From: Bacteroidota bacterium
GTDB lineage: Bacteria; Bacteroidota; Bacteroidia; B-17B0; Aurantibacillaceae
Length of the DNA: 13,885 bases
NCBI GenBank assembly: GCA_025360565.1
Contig: JANYBY010000026.1
Span: 1-13,885, forward strand
Direction: 5' to 3'
In this document: one piece after another, positions 1-5,205 of the stretch
Numbering within the stretch: the stretch's first letter is position 1
Layout of the letters: every line of letters begins with the position of its first letter
Program-made: the position numbers and the translations under genes
The notes under the pieces: model-generated
What the model saw: only the letters and a program-made list of their open reading frames with translations
Databases searched by the model: none
What the model was told of the DNA's origin: nothing

Positions 1-1
1 G

Positions 2-538
2 TTTTATAACGAACGCCGTAAACAAGTGATGGAGGCTCAGCCCAACAACGCGCATAAATTTATTGCCGATCTTCAAAAAACATTTGATGTTCACGTGATC
101 ACTCAAAATATTGACGATCTGCATGAACGCGCCGGCAGTAAAAAAGTATTGCATTTGCACGGCGAAATAATGAAATCGAGAAGCACTGTTGATGAAAGAT
201 TAATTTACGATCTAAAAACGGCTGACATTAAAAAAGGAGACAAATGTGCAAAAGGTTCGCAACTGCGTCCTCACATTGTTTGGTTTGGTGAATTAGTTCC
301 CGCAATGGAAACAGCCCATGTAATTACCGAACAGTCCGAATTATTTGTTGTGATCGGTACTTCTTTAAATGTTTACCCCGCAGCCGGACTTTTAAATTTT
401 GTTCATCATGTTACACCCAAATGGCTTGTTGATCCGGGCGAATTTAATCTGGATTACATTCGCAATTTAAAGCACATTAAACAAACTGCGGTTAAAGGCG
501 TGAATGATTTGAAAAAAGAATTGGATAAAAATCTTTGA
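2..538 (+). CDS. Sir2-family (class III sirtuin) NAD-dependent protein deacylase, 5' end off window
   Basis: Sirtuins remove acyl groups from protein lysines using NAD+, giving nicotinamide and O-acyl-ADP-ribose. The reading frame is open from base 2, so the N-terminal Rossmann part with the GAGxS motif lies before the window. Visible are the TQNIDDLHERAG motif (NAD and ribose contacts), the catalytic His in LHLHGE, the LRPHIVWFGE motif of SIRT5/CobB-like members and the VIGTSLNVYPAAGL motif near the C terminus. A Tyr-x-x-Arg pair (Tyr codon at 5-7, Arg at 14-16, in FYNERR) matches the acyl-carboxylate-binding pair of SIRT5 and CobB, which by family knowledge suggests desuccinylase or demalonylase ability. 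The stretch between the catalytic His and LRPH has a single Cys (in GDKCAKGSQ), so the usual four-Cys zinc site is absent. The apparent GTG/ATG starts at 26-31 are internal codons. Confidence 0.95.
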   Translation, partial: FYNERRKQVMEAQPNNAHKFIADLQKTFDVHVITQNIDDLHERAGSKKVLHLHGEIMKSRSTVDERLIYDLKTADIKKGDKCAKGSQLRPHIVWFGELVPAMETAHVITEQSELFVVIGTSLNVYPAAGLLNFVHHVTPKWLVDPGEFNLDYIRNLKHIKQTAVKGVNDLKKELDKNL

Positions 539-609
539 ACCCATAAGGGTTTTATCTGCCGAAAAAATTTAATTGTTTGGTCCCATTTTTCGAATTGAAT
601 TTTATTTAA

Positions 610-774
610 ATTAAGTATCTTTGGTATACCAAATGTATTTATGATTTAGTCCGAAAATGCGAAGTTATTTTTTATCAAGACGATGAACAAAAATCTTTGC
701 GTAGTAATAACTACGGAACTATTTTTTGAAGAAGTTTTGATGAAAAAGAACAAGTAGATTGGGCTAAATTATAA
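610..774 (+). pseudogene. Degenerate reading frame before the toxin-antitoxin module
   Basis: The frame through 610-726 reads without a stop, including IYDLVRKCEVIFYQDDEQ and then NNYGTIF. It meets TGA at 727-729 and continues in the same frame as RSFDEKEQVDWAKL to TAA at 772-774. No in-frame ATG precedes it. The residue composition looks protein-like on both sides of the TGA, which suggests a gene remnant carrying a nonsense mutation. I cannot assign a family. It lies between two palindromes of the same sequence family (620-633 and 780-797), so it may be a leftover of an earlier gene of the same locus. It could also be chance open sequence. The rest of the 541-806 spacer holds only the promoter and palindrome signals listed separately. 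Confidence 0.3.
616..633 (+). promoter_or_regulatory. Candidate promoter -7 element with overlapping 14-bp palindrome (upstream operator copy)
   Basis: TATCTTTG at 616-623 fits the Bacteroidota -7 consensus TAnnTTTG, with a TTG at 596-598 at a possible -33 spacing of 17 bp. The last four bases of the element are also the left end of the perfect palindrome TTTGGTATACCAAA at 620-633. This arrangement, an operator overlapping the promoter, is typical of toxin-antitoxin autoregulation. The same half-site recurs at the antitoxin start. Confidence 0.45.
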
Positions 775-775
775 T

Positions 776-797
776 TATATTTGGTATGAATACCAAA
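776..797 (+). promoter_or_regulatory. Candidate toxin-antitoxin promoter and operator
   Basis: TATATTTG at 776-783 fits TAnnTTTG. The inverted repeat TTTGGTAT-GA-ATACCAAA at 780-797 (8-bp arms, 2-bp spacer) overlaps it. If the -7 element is used, transcription would start at about 787, so the ATG at 786 would be at or before the transcript start. That favours the in-frame ATG at 807 as the antitoxin start. The function as a binding site for the antitoxin or the antitoxin-toxin complex is inferred from position only. Confidence 0.5.
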
Positions 798-806
798 ACA
801 AGCCTT

Positions 807-1037
807 ATGACAAAAACAGCCCTAAAAAAACAATTGGATAGTTACTTACCTTTATTAACAAGCAAGCAACAAGAATTGTTACTGGAAATGGTGAAAAATA
901 TTTTGCATGTTGATTCATCTGACCAGCGCATAAGTATTAAACAATACAATAAAGAAATTTTGGAATCAGAAAAACAGATCAAAAAAGGAAATTTCACAAC
1001 TCAGGAAAACGTAGAAAAAGAATCTGAAAAATGGTAA
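807..1037 (+). CDS. Antitoxin of a ParE/RelE-type toxin-antitoxin module
   Basis: This small, charged protein of 76 residues (83 if started at the ATG at 786) lies directly before a ParE/RelE-type toxin and overlaps it by 7 bases, the usual antitoxin-first order. The N-terminal half is predicted helical (LKKQLDSYLPLLTSKQQELL). The C-terminal half is rich in Lys and Glu and ends KESEKW, resembling the flexible toxin-wrapping tails of short Bacteroidota antitoxins that carry a helical N-terminal segment. No ribbon-helix-helix, HTH or Phd motif is obvious. I prefer the start at 807 because the 786 ATG lies inside the palindrome and next to a -7 promoter element. No strong ribosome-binding site is seen at either start. 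By family logic it neutralises the toxin and represses its own promoter; both are inferred. Confidence 0.75.
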   Translation: MTKTALKKQLDSYLPLLTSKQQELLLEMVKNILHVDSSDQRISIKQYNKEILESEKQIKKGNFTTQENVEKESEKW

Positions 1038-1339
1038 GGCACAAAAACCGAGTTGTTATTTGGTCAGATGTTGCAAAAGAGCAATTGAAAGAAATTTACA
1101 AATACATTAAAAAAGATTCTGAAAAAGCTGCAAAGCAAGTAAAAAACAAAATACTATCATCTACAAAAATTCTTTCAGCAGGTGAAGAAATTTATAAAGC
1201 TGATGAATTAAAATTAAACAATTCGGGTGCTTATCGAGCCTACATTATATTTAGCTATCGCATCACTTATAAGATAAGTCAAAATTTCATAGAAATACTA
1301 AGGGTTCGTCACACAAGCCGCGAGCCGTTGGAACATTGA
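1031..1339 (+). CDS. RelE/ParE-family type II toxin
   Basis: A basic protein of 102 residues with the RelE/ParE fold signature. It opens with the strand VVIWSDVAKEQL and the helix IYKYIKKDSEKAAKQVKNKI, followed by a second helix, a central YRAYIIFSYRITYKI strand pair and a C-terminal strand EILRVRHTSREP. In ParE-like members the closing motif is (V/I)xRVxHxxR, seen here as ILRVRHTSR. ParE toxins poison DNA gyrase and RelE toxins cleave ribosome-bound mRNA. The sequence alone does not decide between them, although the helix pair and ending look more ParE-like. The ATG at 1031 overlaps the antitoxin stop (1035-1037), so the two are probably translationally coupled. The next genes are unrelated, so this is a self-contained two-gene module. 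Confidence 0.88.
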   Translation: MVRHKNRVVIWSDVAKEQLKEIYKYIKKDSEKAAKQVKNKILSSTKILSAGEEIYKADELKLNNSGAYRAYIIFSYRITYKISQNFIEILRVRHTSREPLEH

Positions 1340-1341
1340 TC

Positions 1342-1488
1342 CTACTTCCTGCCCGGACACTTTTTGCAGCGGTCGCCTTCTTTGTGTTTTTTGCAACAAT
1401 CCTTTTTCTTTTTACAGCAATCGGCAAAAACCGCCAACGGACAGTTATTTTCAAAGAATAGTACTTTTTTGGCAGGTTCCAGGATCAT
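1342..1488 (-). CDS. Small Cys/Lys-rich protein of unknown function (48 aa)
   Basis: Read on the minus strand, an ATG at 1488-1486 opens a 48-residue frame ending with TAG at 1344-1342. The C-terminal half is strikingly ordered: paired cysteines in ADCCKKKKDCCKKHKEGDRC, then CKKCPGRK, giving six Cys in the last 26 residues plus one at position 16. The N-terminal half ends in AVFA just before the first Cys pair, which resembles a signal-peptidase site, but the preceding segment is only weakly hydrophobic. A TGA lies two codons upstream, so the frame cannot be longer. A TACTTTTG element on the minus strand (1500-1493) is a candidate -7 promoter box just upstream. Short Cys/Lys-rich proteins of this style occur in Bacteroidota and may bind metal, but no function can be assigned. 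It converges with the toxin gene, leaving 2 bases between stops. Confidence 0.55.
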   Translation of the reverse strand: MILEPAKKVLFFENNCPLAVFADCCKKKKDCCKKHKEGDRCKKCPGRK

Positions 1489-1570
1489 GTCTCAAAAGTA
1501 AAGGCTTTTTTAGCTTTTTTAAATACCGTAAAAAGGGTAATTTTCCGTTTGAAAGGTCTTCCTTTGTGAA

Positions 1571-1657
1571 TGCCACAAAGGCACAAGAACACCAAGTTAC
1601 ACAAAGAAATTATTGTAACAGCTTTGTGAATCTTAGTGTTTTGGTGACTTCGTGGCA
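1571..1657. repeat. Imperfect 36-bp inverted repeat, intergenic
   Basis: The left arm at 1571-1606 and the reverse complement of the right arm at 1622-1657 match at 29 of 36 positions around a 15-bp loop. Arms begin TGCCAC and end ACAAAG, with ACAC in the middle. The units resemble the 'GGTGCCTTTGTGGC'-like intergenic repeats that I recall as dispersed in Bacteroidota genomes. The structure could fold in RNA just upstream of the DAHP synthase gene. The rest of 1489-1701 holds T- and A-rich sequence (a repeated GGCTTTTTTAGC-like tract near 1504) and no gene. Confidence 0.7.
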
Positions 1658-1701
1658 ATAAAACAAAAGAACTACAAAGAGGAGATCCCGATTTCAAAAA
1701 T

Positions 1702-2781
1702 ATGCAATTCGCCCCATTAAATACCTGGCTCCCCTCCCCTTCACAACCCTTGGTTATTGCCGGCCCTTGTGGTGCAGAGAGTTTAGAGCAAGTACTCACC
1801 ACCGCCAAACAATTACGCGAATTAAATAAGATCGCTTTGTTCCGAGCCGGCGTGTGGAAACCCCGCACAAGACCTAACGCATTTGAAGGCAAAGGCGAAG
1901 AAGCCTTAAAATGGTTACAGGAAGTAAAAAAACAATTCGGTTTAAAAACTACGGTTGAAGTTGCCAATGCCCATCACACCGAATTGGCTTTAAAATACGG
2001 CATTGATGTTTTATGGATTGGTGCGCGAACAACAGTTAATCCATTCAGCATTCAGGAAATTGCAGATGTTTTAAAAGGAGTTGATATTCCGGTGATGGTA
2101 AAAAATCCTATTCACGCCGATCTGCAATTATGGATCGGAGGAATTGAAAGAGTTTACAACAGCGGTATAAATAAAATTGCGGCTGTGCACCGTGGCTTTC
2201 ACTATTACGGTAAAACAAAATACCGTAACAAACCTATGTGGCAAATACCCATCGAATTAAGAACGCAATTTCCTGATCTGCCTATTATTTGCGACCCCAG
2301 CCATATTAGCGGCAATACCGAATTAATTTATTCGGTTGGGCAAAAAGCCTTAGACTTGGGGATGAATGGTTTAATGATAGAATCACATTGTGATCCGAAA
2401 AATGCGTTGAGCGACGCACAGCAGCAATTAACTCCTCAGCAATTGGATGAACTCATCGGTAAATTTATTTTACGAAAACAAAATACCGAAGACGCTTTTG
2501 TGCTGGATAAATTAGCGCAGTTACGAAGTATGATAGATGAGATAGACGATGAATTGATAAATGTTTTAAAAAAACGCACGCAGGTCATTAGCGAAATTGG
2601 TTCATACAAAAAAGAACACCACATTAAAATTTTTCAGTTAGAACGCTGGCAGGAAATTTTGCGCACCCGCGCGCAATGGGCCGATAAATTAGGGCTCTCA
2701 AGAAATCACATCGAAAAAATCTGTCAGCTTTTGCATGAGGAAAGTATTAAAATTCAGAATGAATTGATGAATAAGGGTTGA
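1702..2781 (+). CDS. Bifunctional DAHP synthase (type I-beta) / chorismate mutase (AroQ type)
   Basis: This fusion catalyses the first step of the shikimate pathway (phosphoenolpyruvate + erythrose 4-phosphate to DAHP) and, in its C-terminal domain, chorismate to prephenate. Residues about 15-255 are the DAHP synthase barrel: IAGPCGAES with metal ligand Cys23, the RAGVWKPRTRPNAFEGKG phosphoenolpyruvate loop, VKNP, AAVHRGF, CDPSH with His201, then Glu227 (IESHCDP) and Asp238 (ALSDAQQ). The His-Glu-Asp spacing of 26 and 11 equals that of the Thermotoga type I-beta enzyme (H272, E298, D309). Residues about 268-355 are an all-helical chorismate mutase with LRSMIDEIDDELI and RTQVISEIGSYKKEH. There is no N-terminal ferredoxin-like regulatory domain; in such fusions (for example Porphyromonas) prephenate feedback acts through the mutase domain. 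AGGAG at 1680-1684 is too far from the ATG to be a normal ribosome-binding site. Confidence 0.95.
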   Translation: MQFAPLNTWLPSPSQPLVIAGPCGAESLEQVLTTAKQLRELNKIALFRAGVWKPRTRPNAFEGKGEEALKWLQEVKKQFGLKTTVEVANAHHTELALKYGIDVLWIGARTTVNPFSIQEIADVLKGVDIPVMVKNPIHADLQLWIGGIERVYNSGINKIAAVHRGFHYYGKTKYRNKPMWQIPIELRTQFPDLPIICDPSHISGNTELIYSVGQKALDLGMNGLMIESHCDPKNALSDAQQQLTPQQLDELIGKFILRKQNTEDAFVLDKLAQLRSMIDEIDDELINVLKKRTQVISEIGSYKKEHHIKIFQLERWQEILRTRAQWADKLGLSRNHIEKICQLLHEESIKIQNELMNKG

Positions 2782-2832
2782 GAGTTGGAAGCAAGAGGCA
2801 GGACTAAAGGGAGGCAGGACGGATCACGTTAG

Positions 2833-2868
2833 GTTATCGATACGATCCCGATAGCTACTCGAACTGAA
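2833..2868. repeat. Intergenic repeat-like unit abutting a T9SS gene stop codon
   Basis: The segment begins GTTATCGATACGATCCCGAT and continues to ...CTCGAACTGAA. I recognise it as a type of short intergenic unit often found in many copies in Bacteroidota genomes, commonly with CGATACGATCCCGA and CTCGAACTGA cores. Only one copy is in this window, so its repeat status rests on recollection. It ends exactly at the stop codon (2869-2871, minus strand) of the neighbouring gene. Confidence 0.4.
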
Positions 2869-4071
2869 CTATCTTGAAATAACAAATCGTCTGTTTATCC
2901 TGTATATATCATCAGTTTTAACACTTAAATAATAAACGCCATCGGACAGATCTTCAATTTTAACATTTGCCATTTTATTTTTAAAGACGATTTCTTCCTT
3001 TTTAATCAACTGCCCTAAGGAATTATAAATAATAACATTATTTGGTTCGCTTTCTGTTTCAATCGTAAATACGATATTTAAAACATCCTGCGCGGGTTGA
3101 GGGTAAATTCTTAACCCTTCACTTCTTAATTTTAGTTCCGCTAACCCTAATGCCGTTTGATGTACAATAACCGTATCCCATTTAATGTTACCACAAATAT
3201 CCTGTTTTACAATATAGGTTTGAGTTATAATTGGATTAACTGTTATGCCTGCCCCTGTGCCAATAGGTGTATTTGTGTTGGTAATATTATACCACGTACA
3301 GGCTTCATCAATCCCAACATCAAGAGGGCGGCCGATGTAAACGGTATTACCGGGAATGCAACTAATATCCGGGCCGGCGTATGCCGGAAGATCAATATCA
3401 ATGCAGGAAACATCATCAATGCAAACGTCCGTCCATTTTTGTGGTAAATACGCCGGATTTATGGTTACGCAGTTCGTAGCCAAATCACTCTTAAAATTAC
3501 CGATCAGCATATATTTTTCATTACCTACAGCTACAAATGTACCCGTTACCGGAACCCAGTTAAGCGTATCTGTAATAATATTACCATTCGGGTTTTGGAT
3601 TTGAGGGTTTATAAATGTTAATGGCATTCTGCATTGAGTAATTGTATCCATTGTAACTCCTCCGAAATAAGCCCCAAAACCATCCATGCCATAAGGTGAA
3701 GTGTTTGTAATGTTGAAATAAAATTTAACGCAATAAGTTTTACCCGCTTGTAAAAAATTTTTTAAACGGTTTCTCATATATCCTCTACTGTTTGGATATG
3801 GACAAACTGCAGGTTCGCAAAAAAAGGTCGACGCCATGTAACTCACCCCTGTTCGTGCATTTTGATAGTTACCACCGGTATAAGGCCCGCCATTTAATAT
3901 AATATTTTCGTATACTCCCCCAAACTTTGTGGAATCTATATTATTCCAATAGTTCGCGTAATTATATAAATTCAGATTATAATAATTTTCAAAGCTGCCA
4001 TTATTTACATAGTTGGCAATTTGCGATTTAAATATTAATGGTGGTAAAAAACAAATTACGGTAAAGGTTAC
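2869..4071 (-). CDS. T9SS type A sorting-domain secreted protein, apparently lacking a start codon
   Basis: The frame is open on the minus strand from 4071 to the TAG at 2869-2871 (400 codons). It starts with a signal-peptide-like hydrophobic stretch (FTVICFLPPLIFKSQ), then YVNNGSFENYYNLN, which matches the start of the NPSFE-type N-terminal domain of Bacteroidota secreted proteins. That domain continues with GKTYCVKFYFNIT, GAYFGG, MLIGNF and ends CIDDVSCI. An Ig-like segment beginning AGPDISC follows. The last 85 residues are the T9SS sorting domain: LRIYPQPAQDVLNI, IYNSLGQLI, DLSDGVYYLSV, RRFVIS. It should be exported by Sec, then through T9SS and anchored or released at the surface. No ATG, GTG or TTG occurs between 4071 and the GTG at 3846, which lies about 75 codons inside the N-terminal domain. 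TAA precedes at 4074-4072. The gene therefore looks beheaded or has a non-standard start. Confidence 0.8.
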   Translation of the reverse strand, partial: VTFTVICFLPPLIFKSQIANYVNNGSFENYYNLNLYNYANYWNNIDSTKFGGVYENIILNGGPYTGGNYQNARTGVSYMASTFFCEPAVCPYPNSRGYMRNRLKNFLQAGKTYCVKFYFNITNTSPYGMDGFGAYFGGVTMDTITQCRMPLTFINPQIQNPNGNIITDTLNWVPVTGTFVAVGNEKYMLIGNFKSDLATNCVTINPAYLPQKWTDVCIDDVSCIDIDLPAYAGPDISCIPGNTVYIGRPLDVGIDEACTWYNITNTNTPIGTGAGITVNPIITQTYIVKQDICGNIKWDTVIVHQTALGLAELKLRSEGLRIYPQPAQDVLNIVFTIETESEPNNVIIYNSLGQLIKKEEIVFKNKMANVKIEDLSDGVYYLSVKTDDIYRINRRFVISR

Positions 4072-4307
4072 TTAGCAATAACCAATTTTTTAACTGTTTT
4101 GCTCCCTTTTTCATTAATTAAATTTACGAAATAAATTCCATTAATCAAATCTAATTTTAATTCGCCCCTGAAATCTTGGGCGACAAGATTTTTACTCAGT
4201 AATAGTTTGCCTGTTATCCGTTTCAAATAAAAAAACCATATTAAATCATAACCATCCGCGTCATCAGCGTTCCATTTGGTCTCGACAACGCTCCGCCTGA
4301 CATTCAA
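4068..4307 (-). pseudogene. Orphan T9SS C-terminal sorting-domain remnant joined to repeat DNA
   Basis: A 79-codon frame ends with TAA at 4070-4068. Its last 50 residues are a typical sorting domain: ITGKLLLSKNLVAQDFRGEL, then LINGIYFVNLIN and KTVKKLVIAK. A real sorting domain follows hundreds of residues of passenger protein; here it is preceded only by MNVRRSVVETKWNADDADGY, which is the translation of two repeat-like intergenic units (4254-4277 and 4278-4304). The apparent ATG at 4307 is therefore probably spurious, and the true homologous part begins near 4223. This is best read as the tail of a lost T9SS cargo gene. Its stop codon overlaps the open end of the next cargo gene by three or four bases, so the junction of the two looks like the scar of a deletion or recombination. 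Confidence 0.65.
4254..4304. repeat. Two adjacent repeat-like intergenic units
   Basis: 4254-4277 (ATCCGCGTCATCAGCGTTCC, then ATTT) and 4278-4304 (GGTCTCGACAACGCTCCGCC, then TGACATT) resemble two kinds of short units I recall as widespread between genes in Bacteroidota (cores 'ATCCGCGTCATC' and 'TGTCAGGTCGAGCG...TCGAGA'). They are followed by an AT-rich TTTTAACTT repeat at 4308-4337 reaching the lipA stop. Copy number in the genome cannot be seen from here. Confidence 0.45.
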
Positions 4308-4341
4308 CTTTTAACTTTTTAATTGAACCTTTTAACTTGAT

Positions 4342-5205
4342 CTAAAACACATGCTTCTCCGCATGATACGAAGATCTCACCAACGGGCCGCTTTCAACAA
4401 ATCTAAATCCTTTATTCAGGGCGTACTCTTTGTATTTTTTAAATTCATCGGGGTGCACAAAACGCGCAACGGGTAAATGTTTGGTAGTTGGCTGCAAATA
4501 TTGTCCTAAAGTAATTACATCGCATTTTACATTTGCCAAATCATCAATGGTTTCAATAATTTCTTCTTCTGTTTCGCCAAGGCCTAACATAATTCCGCAC
4601 TTTGTTTTTACACCGGCTTCATCCAATCGCTTTAAAACTTCCATGCTTCTATCGTACTTTGCCTGAATTCTTACTTGTGCAGTTAACCTTCGTACCGTTT
4701 CAATATTATGCGAAACAATATCCGGCTTTACATCAATAATTCGTTGTAAATTTTCCCACTTGCCCGCAAAATCCGGAATTAAACATTCAAACTTTGTTTC
4801 GGGACTGATTTCTCTTATGGCTTTTATTGTTTCGGCCCAAATAATAGAGCCTCCGTCTTTCAGATCATCTCTATCAACACTTGTAATTACACAATGTTTT
4901 ACGCCCATTAATTTTACGGAGTTGGCCACACGTTTTGGTTCGTCCCAATCTGCAGGCAAAGGTTTGCCCGTAGCCACGGCGCAAAAACCACAACTGCGCG
5001 TACAAATATTCCCAAGGATCATAAAGGTAGCTGTGCCCGCGCCCCAGCATTCGCCCATGTTCGGACAATTGCCGCTTTCGCAAATAGTGTGTAATTTATG
5101 TTTGCTTACAATGTTGCGAACGTTTAAATACTGCTCGCCGGTAGGCAATTTAACGCGTAACCAATCGGGTTTCTTTATTTTTTGAGATTCAGGAAGAACT
5201 TCCAT
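4342..5205 (-). CDS. lipA: Lipoyl synthase (radical SAM)
   Basis: LipA inserts two sulfurs into octanoyl chains on lipoyl-dependent proteins such as the E2 subunits and GcvH, using S-adenosylmethionine radical chemistry in the cytoplasm. At 287 residues it has the normal family length. Both iron-sulfur motifs are complete: the auxiliary cluster CX4CX5C at Cys42, Cys47 and Cys53 (CESGNCPNMGEC), and the radical SAM CX3CX2C at Cys68, Cys72 and Cys75 (CTRSCGFC). The C-terminal RSSYHAEKH (RSSY at 277-280) supplies the conserved serine ligand of the auxiliary cluster. The lipA ATG follows the stop codon of the upstream barrel gene with no spacer (TAAATG), so the two should share a transcript with translational coupling. 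No lipB is visible. Confidence 0.97.
   Translation of the reverse strand: MEVLPESQKIKKPDWLRVKLPTGEQYLNVRNIVSKHKLHTICESGNCPNMGECWGAGTATFMILGNICTRSCGFCAVATGKPLPADWDEPKRVANSVKLMGVKHCVITSVDRDDLKDGGSIIWAETIKAIREISPETKFECLIPDFAGKWENLQRIIDVKPDIVSHNIETVRRLTAQVRIQAKYDRSMEVLKRLDEAGVKTKCGIMLGLGETEEEIIETIDDLANVKCDVITLGQYLQPTTKHLPVARFVHPDEFKKYKEYALNKGFRFVESGPLVRSSYHAEKHVF

Noticed and set aside
539..554. Possible terminator after the sirtuin gene (CCC-ATAA-GGG followed by TTTT)
   Set aside because: The stem is only three base pairs, with a mismatch next to it, too weak to call a terminator.
1571..1657. Inverted repeat considered as insertion-sequence ends or a CRISPR fragment
   Set aside because: The arms face each other across a 15-bp loop with no transposase, target-site duplication or regular spacer-repeat series.
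1485..1967. A 160-codon minus-strand ORF over the start of the DAHP synthase gene
   Set aside because: It is antisense to a clearly conserved enzyme and to the inverted repeat, has no recognisable domain, and its composition is that of an antisense frame.
3157..3604. Plus-strand ORFs inside the T9SS cargo gene
   Set aside because: They are antisense to a protein with clear domain order and a sorting domain, and their translations show no domain.
4874..5185. Alternative-frame ORFs over the N-terminal half of lipA
   Set aside because: The Cys-rich lipA frame contains all family motifs; the other frames have none.
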